NCBI RefSeq assembly: GCF_949987535.1
Contig: NC_080081.1
Coordinates: forward strand, 53,082,153 to 53,146,152
Origin: Balaenoptera acutorostrata
Lineage: Eukaryota; Chordata; Mammalia; Artiodactyla; Balaenopteridae
Direction of reading: 5' to 3'
DNA length: 64,000 nt
The translations under genes were made by a program, and so were the position numbers. Shown piece after piece: positions 9,966-22,749 of the stretch. The first letter of the stretch is position 1. The number at the start of each line of letters is the position of its first letter. The notes beneath the pieces were generated by a model, which ran no database searches, was not told the DNA's origin, and saw only the letters and a program-made list of their open reading frames with translations.

Positions 9966-10569
9966 ACACAATAAGGTTTAAATACTTTCTGAAGGTTAAT
10001 GTGAACTTCTATTTTCATATCAATCACAGACATGCATCCAAGTTAAGATTCCTGCCTTTATGCCAAATGTAACACATGAAACATAAGACTAACCCAATAA
10101 ATGAAAAGCAAGCACTTACCCTTTGGAATAATTAGTGTAATTTCCCTAGTCTGCTTCTGGATACTACAGGACATTTTGTGTTTTCAGTTGATAATACAAA
10201 AAACGACGACATGTATATCATCCATATCTGTGGAATTAGCTTCAAATATCAGCAGTGTTATAGTAAGAAAACATATGTTCTTAGAATCTGAGACAGAAAG
10301 CAATTTAAAAGTTTCTAATTGTGCCCTGGTCTTCTTAAATCGTTTAGTGATCTTTTTCATACTTTTTATTATAATCAGTCTTGTTGCAAGAACACAGATT
10401 TTTGCTGTGATTACAGTTTTGAAAAGTGAAACCAAAAGAATTTCTACATTAATTCAAGATATTATGACTGTGACTACTATCTTATTAGAATGTTAAAACT
10501 AAGGGAACTTGATGTTCATGAAGTAATGTAATCCTGATTTAAAGGATGAGAAAGTGGAGGTATCTTTTT
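9966..10569. other. AT-rich spacer, nothing recognised
   Basis: A 131-codon open frame at 10101-10496 has a hydrophobic, low-complexity product with no recognisable domain and no supporting context. I treat it as chance. Confidence 0.6.
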
Positions 10570-10770
10570 TTTATGCAAATATTAAGAATTAACTATGTGC
10601 TGGGTATTCCCTTATGGTGACAAAATATCGTCCTTGACTTCAAGGAGATTACACTTTACTGGAGAAAAAAATATAAGTTTAGCAATATAGTGCATGGTAA
10701 TAAGTGTTGTTACACAGGGAAGTTCAGGTTGCTACAGAAGCACGTAATAAACACTTAATAAAGGGAGTTT
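10570..10770 (-). mobile_element. L2 LINE 3' fragment
   Basis: Reads as the reverse complement of the L2 3' end: ACTATGTGCTGGGTATTCC, then a segment like 'cttcaaggagattacact', then an AATAAACA-type tract. Old and diverged. Confidence 0.6.
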
Positions 10771-10782
10771 AAAAATTGTATT

Positions 10783-10829
10783 AAAAAAATAAAAGAAAAA
10801 GAAAGAAAGAAAAAAAAAAAAAAAAAAAG
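10783..10829. repeat. A-rich low-complexity tract
   Basis: AAAG/AAAA run with few other bases. Confidence 0.8.
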
Positions 10830-10984
10830 GCAGCTGACTCAAGCCAGGGAGGGATGGAAAAGGACTGGATAAGCTTTCTCCTGGATAGATTATCTTAAAA
10901 GGTAGGAGTTAGTAGATATGTGTATTGTATGAACTCATGTCTGTTAACCTGGCAGAGATGTGATTCCTGAAGAAATCAGTGTTT

Positions 10985-11159
10985 TTTTAAAAATTTTATT
11001 GAAATATAAAATTGATTGATTTACAATGTTGTGTTAATTTCTGCTGTACAGCAAAGTGACTCAGTTATAAATATATATATATATTCTTTTTCATATTCTT
11101 TTCCATTACGGTTTATCACAGTATATTGAATATAGTTCACTGTGCTATACAGTAAGAAG
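10985..11159 (-). mobile_element. 5'-truncated L1 3' end (175 bp) with target duplication
   Basis: Shows the cetartiodactyl L1 3' UTR in antisense, including CTGCTGTACAGCAAAGTGAC. It is flanked by GAAATCAGTGTTT (10972-10984) and GAAATTAGTGTTT (11160-11172), one mismatch, so it is a complete short insertion. Confidence 0.85.
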
Positions 11160-11172
11160 GAAATTAGTGTTT

Positions 11173-11534
11173 GAGCCCTATTGACCTTGGAGGAGCTATG
11201 AGATCCTTAAAATGTGATTAGAGTTTGGAGTTTCCTTATTGCCCCAAGGGTTCTTTATAGTGGTCACCCCAGGGCCTATATCACATGACTTAGGTAGATA
11301 GTCACAATGCAGACATAGTGATTTACACAATGCCTCCTTGGCCTTTTGTTTATTTTCCTTTCTTCATTCTTGTCACTCGCACTAAAAAGTAGGATCTGTC
11401 CTAGTCTCTAGTGTTTGTGAGTCAAAACTTGAATATGCATCCTCCATGAATCTTCCCAGGACTAATCCAAGTAAATTTGTGTTATCTTTTAACCCAGATT
11501 CCTCTCATCTTAAATGTAGACTATGTATAATAAT
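11173..11534. other. Spacer, nothing recognised
   Basis: No coding or repeat signal that I can name. Confidence 0.5.
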
Positions 11535-11730
11535 TATAATTGGCAAAGAAGAGTTATTATGTTCAAATACTACACTAGATGCTTCTTATCCTATTTTATT
11601 TATTCCTCCCAGTCATTCTATGAAATAGATACTGACAGAATCCTTATTTTACAGAGAGGAAAATTTAGCAATAGGGTAATGGTCTCATGTTCATACAGCT
11701 AGAAAGTAGTGGAAGTAGCACTGAAATATG
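11535..11730 (+). mobile_element. MIR SINE
   Basis: Carries the MIR order: 'ttattttacagagaggaaaa' followed by a 'catacagctagaaagtagtgg'-like core. Its end is cut by the Tigger element at 11743. Confidence 0.7.
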
Positions 11731-11742
11731 TTTTTCCTAATA

Positions 11743-12234
11743 CAAGCATACCTTGGAGAGATAAAGGGTTTGGTTCCAGACCACTGCAATAAAATGAATA
11801 GCGCAATAAAGTTAGTTATATGAGTTTTTTCTTTCCCAGTGCATATAAAAGTTATGTTTACACTATACTGTATTCTATTAAGTGTGCAATAGCATTGTGT
11901 CTAAAAAATGTACATACCTTAATTAAAAATACTTTATAGCTAAAAAATCCTAACCATCATCTGAGCCTTCAGAGAGTCATAATCTTTTTGCAATAGTAAC
12001 ATCAAAGATCACTACTCAAAGATCACTATAACAAATTTAATAATAATGAAAAAGTTTGAAGTATTGCAAGAATTACCAAACTGTGACGCAGAGACCTGAA
12101 GTGAGCAAATACTGTTAGAAAAAAATGGTGCTAATAGACTTGCTCCATGTAGGGTTGCCACAAAATTTCAATTTGTAAAAAGTGCAATATCTGTGAAGGG
12201 CAATAAAGCAAAACAATAAAATGAGGTATGCCTG
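11743..12234. mobile_element. Internally deleted Tigger1 (mariner/pogo-type) DNA transposon, 492 bp
   Basis: Left terminus CAAGCATACCTTGG and right terminus GAGGTATGCCTG are inverted repeats. A TA (11741-11742) lies at the left edge; the right TA is mutated. Internal calls such as GGTTCCAGACCACTGCAATA and CATCATCTGAGCCTTCAGAG match the Tigger1 ends. The interior jumps at about 11990 from one subterminal region to the other, so the pogo-type transposase is missing. Confidence 0.85.
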
Positions 12235-13374
12235 AACGTCTCTTTTGGCCAGTATATTTGTGATATTATTAAATCACAAGTGGGAGATCACACATCATTG
12301 TACTTTTTGGAGGAGAACTAAAATAAATAAACAAATAAGTGAGTAAACAAATAAATATTGCTAAAGCAGTTGACTTTTACCTATAGAGATACAATCATAC
12401 ACTAAATCTCAAAACTTATATGTGAAAACTCATGGCCTACATCTTGTCACCAACATCCTGCCTATGCCCACCATTTACTTTCAGTCTGCTGGTGACCAAG
12501 ACTTACACTTTAAGAATATTTATCAAACTTCTAGTATATTCTATGAATATATTCTCTATGGCCTTCACTGAGATTGCAGATGAAATGTAAAAGATGAATA
12601 GATTATGAGACCTACCTGCCACTTGTAGGTTGCTGAAGAAAGAACAAATCTGCAAGTGCTTTTAACTGAATCAAAGAGATTGTTGCTCTATAGGGTCGGG
12701 AAGAAATCGAGGATGTTGACATTCCCATCATTGAGATATACAACGGATACAAATGAATTCCAGTTGCCTATGGCATCTAGCCCATATTGTTAGAACTCTA
12801 CTGGTTAATAACAAGAAGTTAGAAAGGTAGAAATCATTTGAAGACAAATAAAGTCAATGTTGACTGTTCCTACTGACAGCTCAAGAAAAATGTGTCGTTA
12901 GTGATTTTGGCATAGCTGCTGTTCATTTATAATGACTAGTAATTTCCATTTTAAATCTCTGGACATTATGCTAGAAACTGTGTTCAAGTACAAGAGGAGC
13001 TCTGCCTAGTAATTTCCGATGGCTTGTGCAGAAAATGAAGCAGTAATTCCTCCTGACCTGTAGAGTCACTTTAGTTTTGTTTTTCAACCTCCATCTCTTC
13101 TGAGGTCAAAATGTATGTGATTTATGACACTGGCATCTTCCCATCTGAGTGCTTAAAATGTGAAGCCTTGAACTATTTAATTTTATATGATAGTCATACT
13201 AAGCCTATCAAAACATGTTCCTGGAATGGACATCCCATTCCGGCTGTGTATACAAGATTTGGCTGTTTGTACTGAGTAACTTTTGTTTTCCAATGTGAAC
13301 ACAGGCAGGAACTAAATCCTTATCTAAATTCACTCTACCAGAAATGTAGTTTAGAGAGGAAATGGACCTCAGTT
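12235..13374. other. Spacer, nothing recognised
   Basis: Mixed AT-rich sequence without long frames, clear repeat termini or structured motifs. Some of it may be old, unrecognisable retroelement. Confidence 0.5.
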
Positions 13375-13490
13375 ATAATCTAGTGTGATACATTCCACCT
13401 GCAGATGAGGTAAGCAAGGCCTGGAGGTGGTAAGTAATTTTAAAGTTCTATCATGAGGTAATAACAGCCTAAGTACTACAGCAGGTCTCC
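13375..13490 (+). mobile_element. MIR SINE fragment
   Basis: Carries the MIR-like core 'cagatgaggtaagcaaggcc' followed by a 'ggtaagtaattttaaagttc'-like stretch. Diverged. Confidence 0.5.
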
Positions 13491-14369
13491 CGTTTTCCAC
13501 CATAAAGTTCTTCTGATTAATCATGTATTGTTATATAGACCACACCTATTGTCAAGGCATCTCCATTTGGTCACAGGTTACTGAAGGCTCAGCCAGTGCA
13601 CAAACACTTTCTGGGCCTCCAAGGGTCTTTCCTCTTTGCACTGACCTGTAACACCTGCATCCTGGCCACACAATGAATCCAATACTTGCTGTGGGGCTGA
13701 ATGCTATCTTCTTGGCCATATCTATAGCAACAATTAGTGCTCCAGATACAAGTGAAAGACCAGCTAGTCAGTTTACTACATCTGGGATTTTGGGATTCTA
13801 GAAAAAGCTCCTGTAAAACCTGACACCATAACTATCACTTCCCACTTAGCCTCTTTGTCACCAAAGAGCTTGGAATACCTTAACTAGCACCCATGCATAG
13901 AATCAGCTTTGGATATGGGAGGACACATGGGCTATCAGGAATACAGTGAGGCATCAGACAACTCTGTGGCCAATAACTATTCCAGTTCCCTTTGGGGGCC
14001 TCATTATTTTCTCTTAGCAAATGAGAATGACTCCCCACTCCAAACCTAGCCCTGCCCTTGTGTTCTAAGTATACTTTGCTGAGCTCATAGCCTTCTCCTG
14101 TCACTTACCTGGGACCCCTGACCCAGGATATCTCTGCCTGGAAATGCAGTGCAGAGTAATCTGTATATGAATATGTATGAATGATTACATTAGTGAAGGC
14201 AGCTGAAGTCAACCCAAAGAACGGTAATAGTGACAGTAATTGTTAATAGTAATCATCAAAAATCAGCACAATAATCACCAATTGTTTGACAATTGGAAAG
14301 TCTGTATCTAAACTATCATATTCCTTATAAAGAGCTAAGGATTAACAAAAGGCAAAGTGATATGGTAAC
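13491..14369. other. Spacer, possible degraded LTR, unresolved
   Basis: Region of higher GC with no recognised family. The 74-codon minus frame at 13880-14104 shows no domain. No inverted TG/CA ends or polyadenylation layout were convincing enough to call an LTR. Confidence 0.4.
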
Positions 14370-14690
14370 CTAGGGTACCAGTTAGGATTAGGTTCAGCTA
14401 CTCGCTAGGGTAAACTCAAGTTAGCAATGGCCTTAACACATAAGATTTTATTATCTCACATTATATGGTCAGATGTCAGCAATCCAGGGCTTATATGAGT
14501 TTCTTAAAGCTGTAAGAGACCCAGCTCATTACATCTTTTCACCATTCCTGACACAGTCATTTTCTGGAAGGTACAAAATAGCTGCTAGGGCTCCAGCCAC
14601 TACATCCATATTCTAGACAAGAGGAAGAATGAAGGACAGAGAATGATACACAATATTTCCACTTTCCTAGAAATTAGTTCTGTGGCTAAA
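14370..14690. mobile_element. Old interspersed repeat, family not named
   Basis: The order 'ggccttaacacataagattt', 'tctcacattatatggtcaga', then 'gctgctagggctccagccac' is familiar from an old mammalian repeat that I cannot name with confidence. Confidence 0.4.
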
Positions 14691-15755
14691 ATCTCTGTGA
14701 GAGCACAGGGGACAAAGAGTAGGAGAAAGAACAGAAGTCAGAAGAGGCGCAAATGTGTGGCTCCTATTTACACCCTGTTAACAATAGTGTGGGAGGGCCT
14801 GGGAACGACCTTCAGGAACCAGAAAGGGTGAAAATGGACGCAGAGTCCCTAGAGGACTTGGAGAGCTGAGTCCCAGGCAGCCTGGAGGCCTGTTCATGGA
14901 CTCGCCACCCAGGATGCTCTCTGCTATGTTGGGGAGATGCTTTGCCATTCTTTTGTATTGGTCTTCCTCGTTTTTTTCTGCCTAATTTCTGTGATTTCCA
15001 ACCCACAGGAAATGACAATACAGGTTTTTTTTAATGAAAAAAAAAAGTCTATTGAGAATTCAAACTGCCATATAATTGACTAATAGTTGAGGGATTTAAT
15101 AGGATTATAGTAGCAGAATCTGCCCTACTATCTAAAACTTTTCTGATGACAGACAGACAGGAAGCATCACAAGGCCAGACTATGGAGGTTTCAGCAAAGA
15201 GAGGTGTAAACTCTTCTCTGAAGGGAAAAAATTTCTATCATAAAGGCAGAGACCCGCCAGCATAAAAGTTGCCGACTCTATTGCTTTATTGAAGGATTTT
15301 GCCCTTGAATCATGCAGGCAAGAAGTAGTTAAATTTCAATGAGTAATTATAGAAATTTGAAATCAGTAAATAATTACATGTGTAAGTTTTATTTTCAAGG
15401 ATTCTCCTTTGCCAATCTTGGATGTATATTCATGGTTGAGACACAAAGCTTATGGAGGGTATAATCTGTAAACGTGAAATGTCCTTCCTCACATACTTAT
15501 GTTGTTTCCCTCACAGCAAGGAAGTGCTCAAACGTAGTAATACTCCATCACTACAGACATCAGTCAGCGCCACATAGAACAAAGTATGCAGGGACGGAGA
15601 CAGAGGTAAGAGGCATGCAGAAAAGAGCAACAGCTTAATTTTGACTTAACAAGGAAACCAAGACCCATTCTCACTTTTCTTGAGGGGTAAGTTCCCAGAA
15701 TAATGCTGTAAGCCCTTTTGTACTACTTACTCACTCACCACATTATGATCTTAGG
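14691..15755. other. Spacer, nothing recognised
   Basis: No gene or named repeat. Short frames at 14643-14831 and 14812-15018 show no family features. Confidence 0.5.
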
Positions 15756-15797
15756 CAGTGTTTCCAAACACGTCCAGCCTGGCTGCGTCAGAAATGC

Positions 15798-15810
15798 TGG
15801 TGGTGTTTTG
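15798..15810. repeat. Target-site duplication of L1-B (left)
   Basis: TGGTGGTGTTTTG pairs with TGGTGGTGCTTTTG at 21702-21715 (one inserted base). Confidence 0.75.
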
Positions 15811-16049
15811 TTTTGTTTTTTTTTTTTTTGAATATTTGAATTTTATTTTATTTATTTTTTTATACAGCAGGTTCTTATTAGTCATCAATTTTATACACAT
15901 CAGTGTATACATGCCAATCCCAATCCCCCAATTCATCACAGCACCCCCTCCACCCCCCTGCCACTTTCCCCCCTTGGTGTCCATAAGTTTATTCTCTACA
16001 TCTGTGTCTCAATTTCTGCCCTGCAAACTGGTTCATCTGTACCATTTTT

Positions 16050-19000
16050 CTAGGTTCCACATAAATGCGTTAATACACAATATTTGTTTTTCTCTTGCTG
16101 ACTAAAATCACTCTGTATGACAGTCTCTAGATCCATCCACGTCTCAACAAATGACCCAATTTCGTTCCTTTTTATGGCAGAGTAATATTCCATTGTATAT
16201 ATGTACCACTTCTTCATTATCCATTTGTCTGCTGATGGGCATTTAGGTTGCTTCCATGACCTGGCTATTGTAAATAGTGCTGCAATGAACATTGGGGTGC
16301 ATGTGTCTTTTTGAATTTGGTTTTCTCTGGGTATATGCCAAGTAGTGGGAATGCTGGATCATATGGTAATTCTATTTTTAGTTTTTTAAGAAACCTCCAT
16401 ACTGTTCTCCATAGTGGCTGTATCAACTTACATTCCCACCAACAGTGCAAGAGGGTTCCCTTTTCTCAACACCCTCTCCAGCATTTGTTGTTTGTAGATT
16501 TTCTGATGATGCCCATTCTAACTAGTGTGAGGTGACACCTCATTGTAGTTTTGATTTGCATTTCTCTCATAATTAGTGATGTTGAGCATCTTTTCATGTG
16601 CTTCTTGACCATCTGTATGTCTTCTTTGGAGAAATGTCTATTTAGGTCTTCTGCACATTTTTGGATTGGGCTGTTTAATTTTTTAATATTGAGCTGCACC
16701 CGCTGTTTAAATATTTTGGAGATTAATCCTTTGTCTCTTGATTCGTTTGCAAATATTTTCTCCTATTCTGAGGGTTGTCTTTTCATCTTGTTTATGGTTT
16801 CCTTTGCTCTGCAAAAGCTTTGAAGTTTCATTAGGTCCCATTTGTTTATTTTTGTTTTTATTTCCATTACTCTTGGAGGTGGATCAAAAATATCTTGCTG
16901 TGATTTGTGTCAAAGAGTGTTCTTCCTATGTTTTCCTCTAAGAGTTTTATAGTGTCTGGTTTTACATTTAGGTCTCTAATCCATTTTGAATTTATTTTTG
17001 TATATAGTGTTAGGGAGTGTTCTAATTTCACTTTTTACATGTAGCTGTCCAGTTTTCCCAGCACCACTTATTGAAGAGAGTGTCTTTTCTCCATTGTATA
17101 TCCTTGCCTCCTTTGTCATAGATTAGCTGACCATAGGTGCGAGGGTTTATCTCTGGGCTTTCTGTCTTGTTCCATTGATCTATGTTTCTGTTTTTGTGCC
17201 AGTACCATATTGTCTTGATTACTGTAGCTTTGTAGTATAGTCTGAAGTCAGGGAATCTGATACCTCCAGCTCCGTTTTTTCCCTCAAGACTGCTTTGGCT
17301 ATTCAGGGTCCTTTGTGTCTCCATAAAAATTTTAAGATTTTTTTGTTCTACTTCTGCAAAAAATGTCAGTGGTAGTTTGATAGGGATTGCATTGAATCTG
17401 TAGCTTGTTTTGGGTACTATATTTATTTTCACAATATTGATTCTTCCAATCCAAGAACATGGTATATCTCTCCATCTGTTGGTATCATCTTTAATTTCTT
17501 TCATCAGTGTCTTATAGGTCTCTGCATACAGGTCTTTTGTCTCCCTAGGTAGGTTTATTCCTAGGTATTTTATTCTTTTTGTTGTAGTGGTAAATGGGAG
17601 TGTTTCCTTAATTTCTCTTTCAGATTTTTCCTTATTAGTATATACTAATGCAAGAGATTTCTGTGCATTAATTTTGTATCCTGCAACTTTACCAAATTCA
17701 TTGATTAGCTCTAATAGTTTTCTGGTGGCATCTTTAGGATTCTCTATGTATAGTATCATGTCATGTGCAAACAGTGACAGCTTTACTTCTTCTTTCCAAT
17801 TTGTATTCCTTTTATTTCTTTTTCTTCTCTGATTGCTGTGGCTAACACTTCCAAAACTATGTTGAATAATAGTGGTGAGAGTGGACATCCTTGTGTTGTT
17901 CCTGATCTTAGAGGAAATGCTTTCAGTTTTTCACCATTGAGAATGATGTTTGCTGTGGGTTTATCGTATATGGCCTTTATTATGTTGAGGTAAGTTCCCT
18001 CTATGCCCACTTTCTGGAGAGTTTTTATCATAAATGGGTGTTGAATTTTGTCAAAAGCTTTTTCTGCATCTATTGAGATGATCATATGGTGTTTATTCTT
18101 CAATTTGTTTATACGGTGTATCATATTGATTGATTTGCCTATATTGAAGAATCCTTGCATCTGTGGGATACATCCCACTTGATCATGCTGTATGATCCTT
18201 TTAATGTGTTGTTGTTTTCTGTTTGCTAGTATTTTGTTGATGACTTTTGCATTTATATTCATCAGTGATATTGGTCTGTAATTTGTTTTTTTTTGTAGTA
18301 CCTTGGTCTGGTTTTGGTATCAGGGTGATGGTGGCCTCATAGAATGAATTTGGGAGTGTTCCTTCCTCCTCAATTTTTTGGAAGAGTTTGAGAAGGATGG
18401 GTGTTAGCTCTTCTCTAAATGTTTGATAGAATTCACCTGTGAAGCCATCTGGTCATGGACTTTTGGTTGTTGGAAGATTTTTATTCACAGTTTCAATGTC
18501 ATTAGTTGTGATTGGCATGTTCATATTTGCTATTTCTTCCTGGTTCAGTCTTGGAAGGTTATACCTTTCTAAAAATTTCTCTGTTTCTTCCAGGTTGTCC
18601 ATCTTATTGGCATAGAGTTGCTTGTAGTAGTCTCTTAGGATTCTTTGTGTTTTTGCAGTGTCTGTTGTAATTTCTCCTTTTTCATTTTTAATTTTATTGA
18701 TTTGAGTCCTCTCCCTCTTTTTCTTGATGAGTCTGGCTAATGGTTTATCAATGTTGTTTATCTTCTCAAATAAGCAACTTTTAGTTTTATTGATCTTTGC
18801 TATTGTTTTCTTTATTTCTAATTCATTTATTTTTGCTCTGATCTTCATGATTTCTTTCCTTCTGCTAACTTTGGGTTCTGTTTGTCCTTCTTTCTCTAGT
18901 TCCTTTAGGTATAAGGTTAGATTGTTTATTTGAGATTTTTCTTATTTTTTGAGGTAGGTTTGTATAGCTATAACCTTCCCTCTTAGAACTGCTCTTGCTG

Positions 19001-19868
19001 CATCCCATAGGTTTTGGATCGTCGTGTTTTCATTGTCATTTGTCTCTAGCTATTTTTTGATTTCCTCTTTGACTTATTCAGTGATCTCTTGGTTATTTAG
19101 TAACGAACTGTTTAGCCTCCATGTATTTGTGCTTTTTTACGGTTTTTTTTTCCCTGTAATTCATTTCTAATCTCATAGCACTGTGGTCAGAAAAGATGCT
19201 TGATATGATTCCAATTTTCTGAAATTTACTGAGGCTTGATTTGTGACCCAAGGTGTGATCTATCCTGGAGAATGTTCCTTGCACACTTGAGAAGAAAGCG
19301 TAATATGCGGTTTTGGATGGAGTGTCCTATAAATATCAATTAAATCCATCTGGTCTATTGTGTCATTTACAGCTTCTGTTTCCTTATTTATTTTCATTTT
19401 GGATGATCTGTCCATTGGTGTAAGTGAGTTGTTAAAGTCCCCCACTATTATTGTGTTACTGTCAATTTCCTCTTTTATAGCTGTTAGCAGTTGCCTTATG
19501 TAGTGAGGTGATCTTATGTTGGGTGCATATATATTTATAATTGTTTTATCTTCTTCTTGGATTTATCCCTTGATCATTATGTAGTGTCCTTCCTTGTCTC
19601 TTGTAACCTTCTTTATTTTAAAGTCTATTTTATCTGATATGAGTATTGCTACTCCAGATTTATTTTGATTTCCATTTGCATGGAATATCTTTTTCCGTCC
19701 CCTCACTTTCAGTCTGTATGTGTCCCTAGGTCTGAAGTGGGTCTCTTGTCGACAGCATATATATGGGTCTTGTTTTCGTATCCATTCAGCAAGCCTGTGT
19801 CTTTCAGTTGGAGCATTTAATATATTCATGTTTAAGGTAATTATTGATATGTATGTTCCTATGACCAT
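16050..19868 (-). pseudogene. L1-B ORF2, heavily broken
   Basis: The native ATG at 19868 is kept and opens onto the endonuclease (19563-19868: CCRQETHF-type motif). The frame then breaks repeatedly: further endonuclease pieces lie at 19260-19445 and 19093-19284, the RT fingers at 18453-18848, and the RT palm at 17783-18262 with a [15 protein letters not shown] motif. The catalytic FADD motif reads FAHD because of a substitution near 17764. Thumb and C-terminal pieces lie at 17028-17888 and 16050-16699. It cannot make a working protein. Confidence 0.92.
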
Positions 19869-19929
19869 TTTCTTAATTGTGTTGGGTTTGTTTTTGTAAG
19901 TCCTTTTCTTCTCTTGTGTTTCCCACTTA

Positions 19930-20829
19930 GAGAATTTCTTTTAGCATTTGTTGTAGAGCTAGTTTGGTGGTGCTGAATTCTCTTAGCTTTTGCTTGTCTG
20001 TAAAACTTTTGATTTCTCCATTGAATCTGAATGAGATCCTTGCCGGGTAGAGTAATCTTGGTTGTAGGTTCTTCCTGTTCATCACTTTAAGTATATCATG
20101 CCACTCCCTTCTGGCTTGTAGAGTTTCTGCTGAGAAATCAGTTGTTAACCTTATGGGAGTTCCCTTGTATGTTATTTGTCATTTTTCCCTTGCTGCTTTC
20201 AATAATTTTTCTTTGTCTTATTTTTGCCAATTTGATTATTATGTGTCTAGGCGTGTTTCTCCTTGGGTTTATCCTGTATGGGACTCTCTGCACTTCCTGG
20301 ACTTGAGTGGCTATTTCCTTTCTCATGTTAGGGAAGTTTTCACCTATAATCTCTTCAAATATTTTCTCAGGTACTTTCTCCCTCTCTTCTCCTTCTGGGA
20401 CCCCTATAATGTGAATGTTGGTGTGTATAATGTTGTCCCAGAGGTCTCTTAGGCTGTCTTCATTTCTTTGCATTCTTTTTTCTTTATTTTGTTCTGAGGC
20501 AGTGAATTCCACCATTCTGTCTTCCAGGTCACTTATCCATTCTTCTGCCTCAGTTATTCTGCTATTGATTCCTTCTAGTGTAATTTTCATTTCAGTTATT
20601 GTATTGTTCATCTCTGTTTGTTTGTTCTCAATTCTTCTAGGTCTTTGTTAAACATTTCTTGCATCTCCTAGATCTTTGCTTCCATTCTGTTTCCGAGGTT
20701 CTGGATCATCTTCACTGTCATTATTCTGAATTGTTTTTCTGGAAGGTTGCCTATCTCCACTTCATTTAGTTGTTTTTCTGGGGTTTTATCTTGTTCCTTC
20801 ATCTGGTACATAGCCCTCTGCCTTTTCAT
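19930..20829 (-). pseudogene. L1-B ORF1, broken
   Basis: N-terminal residues read from the ATG at 20829 (EIGNLPEKQFRIMTVKMIQN) to a stop at 20668. The coiled-coil and RRM-type part is open at 20138-20611, including IIGVPEGEE and RRNTPRHIIIKL. The C-terminal domain continues in another frame to about 19930. The stop at 20668 and a frameshift near 20195 disable it. Confidence 0.88.
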
Positions 20830-21805
20830 CTTGTCTTTCTTTCTGTGAATGTGGTTTTTGTTCCACAGGCTGCAGGATTGTAGTTCTTCTTGCTTTTGCT
20901 CTCTGCCCTCTGGCAGATGAGGCTGTCTAAGAGGCTTGTGCAAGTTTCCTGATGGGAGGGACTGGTGGTGGGTAGAGCTCATTAAAACTTTAATCTGCTT
21001 GACTGCTGATGGGTGGGGCTGGCTTCCCTCTCTGTTATTGGTTTGGCCTGAGGTGACCCAACACTGAAGCCTGCAGGCTATTTGGTGGGGCTAATGGTGG
21101 ACTCTGGGATGGCTTATGCCAAAGAGTACTTCCCAGAACTTCTGCTGCCAGTGTCCTTGTCCTCACGGTGAGCCACAGCCACCCCCCGTCTTTGCAGGAG
21201 ACCCTCCAACACTAGCAGGTAGGTCTGGTTCAGTCTCCCCTGGGGTCACTGCTACTTCCCCTGGGACCTGATGTGCACATTACTTTGTGTGTGCCTTCCA
21301 AGAGTGGAGTCTCTCTTTCCCCCAATCCTGTCAGAATCCTACAATCAAATCCTGCTAGCCTTCAAAGTCTGATTCTCTAGGAATTCCTCCTCCTGTTGCC
21401 GGACCCACAGGTTCAGAAGCCTGACGTGGGGCTCAGAACCTTCACTCCAGTGAGTGCACTTCTCTGGTATAAGTGTTCTCCAGTTTGTGAGTCACCCACC
21501 CAGCAGTTATGGGATTTGATTTTATTGTGATTGAGCCCCTCCTACCATCTCATTGTGGCTTCTCCTTTGTCTTTGGATGCAGGGTATCTTTTTTGGTGAA
21601 TTCCAGTGTCTTCCTGTCAACAATTGTTCAGCAGTTAGTTGTCATTGTGGTGTTCTCACAAGAGGGAGTGAGAGCACGTCCTTCTACTGCTCCATCTTCG
21701 TTGGTGGTGCTTTTGAAAACAGATTCTTAGATCCCAAAACAGACCTACTAAACACAAATAGGTGGTAGGAGATTGAGGATCAGGTGCTTCTATTTTTTAA
21801 TCTGA

Positions 21806-22529
21806 AAATATTGGGAGAAAAATATAACTCAAAGAACAAAAGAATGTAACTAGCAAATATCTAGATATAGCCTATGGTTCAGGATACAGCTAAATACAAA
21901 TGGTAAGCTGAGTGATTTGATATGATTTTCTTAATGTTGCAGCAGTGAGTAGAGAGACTAGAATAATTGGCCAGGGCATATTTCTTACTTTTTTTTTTTT
22001 TTCTTTTTTGGTGAACATTTCATCAGATATTCCCTCTCCCTTTATTTTGTCATGGTGCTGGTATATCATGCCCTTAAAAGCCCTCAAAAACTGCTTTTAT
22101 TTATCTTTCAACCAACATATTTCTACAATTCCTCCTTGATTGTTAATCTAATATTTTATGGTGTATAGTATGATACAACATGATAGTACATTTATATTTG
22201 AGCTGGAAACAGCTTTAATAAATCATAAGGATATATTTTGTTGGTAGTTGTATAAATTATGGAAAGTTTCTCTATATCAGAAATAAAAGCAAAATATGGA
22301 AATAAGAGAAAAATTTTTAAAAGAAAACTTAAGTGACAAATTATAATTTTTTTTATAGAAAAAGGGACATATATTTGACTACTCTTTACCAATAAATGAA
22401 TACTTTATAAAAAATTGAAACTTAAAGGAGTTTTTTTAAAAAAGTACTCATCTAACTTCAGTTGCCCCTTTTTATCCGAGCTATTCATGCTCCTGATCAC
22501 AGAGGAGAGGCACAGTGCTTTGGACATAT
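21806..22529. other. AT-rich spacer with a T run
   Basis: T-rich run at about 21989-22008; nothing else recognised. Confidence 0.6.
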
Positions 22530-22735
22530 TATTCATCAACAAATTCATCAACTCAGTCAACAAATTTCACTGAGTTCCTTTAATGAGCTGGCATTGTTTT
22601 ATATTCGAAATGCCCAATATAGTTGGACATGGTTTAGTTGAATAAAAAGAAAAAAATAACTAAATATATAATCATAAAACTATTCCTGGGGCTATAATTA
22701 AGTAATAAGTAAAGTGCTGTGTGGGCAGGAAAAAA
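22530..22735 (-). mobile_element. L2 LINE 3' fragment
   Basis: Antisense L2-type order ('gagctggcattgttttatat', 'aatatataatcataaaacta'), comparable with the copies at 10570 and 39170. Followed by an A run at 22731-22749. Confidence 0.5.
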
Positions 22736-22749
22736 AAAAAAAAAAAAAA
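22731..22749. repeat. Poly-A run
   Basis: Homopolymer of 19 A. Confidence 0.9.

Larger units (their letters stand above)
15811..21701 (-). mobile_element. Full-length older L1 LINE, copy L1-B (5.9 kb)
   Basis: Minus-strand order: 5' UTR of about 0.87 kb (20830-21701; the start includes AAGATGGAGCAGTAGAAGGA), ORF1 (about 19930-20829), ORF2 (16050-19868), 3' UTR and poly-A (T run 15815-15829). It has target duplications and both ends, so it is complete. It is far more decayed than L1-A and L1-C, and its 5' UTR and 3' UTR are of a different type, which marks an older subfamily. Confidence 0.9.
15756..21805. mobile_element. MER5-like hAT fragment, split by L1-B
   Basis: 15756-15810 (starting CAGTGTTTCCAAACACG) and 21702-21805 (with 'agatcccaaaacagacctac' and 'gaggatcaggtgcttc') read as the two halves of one MER5-type nonautonomous hAT element with L1-B between them. 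Only the outer 55 and about 100 bases belong to it. Confidence 0.6.

Noticed and set aside
10101..10496. 131-codon plus-strand frame as a small membrane protein
   Set aside because: Hydrophobic AT-driven composition, overlapped by an open antisense frame, and no domain, promoter or splice context.
13490..14110. Possible LTR or old env fragment
   Set aside because: No inverted ends, no duplication and no recognised family; left as unresolved spacer.
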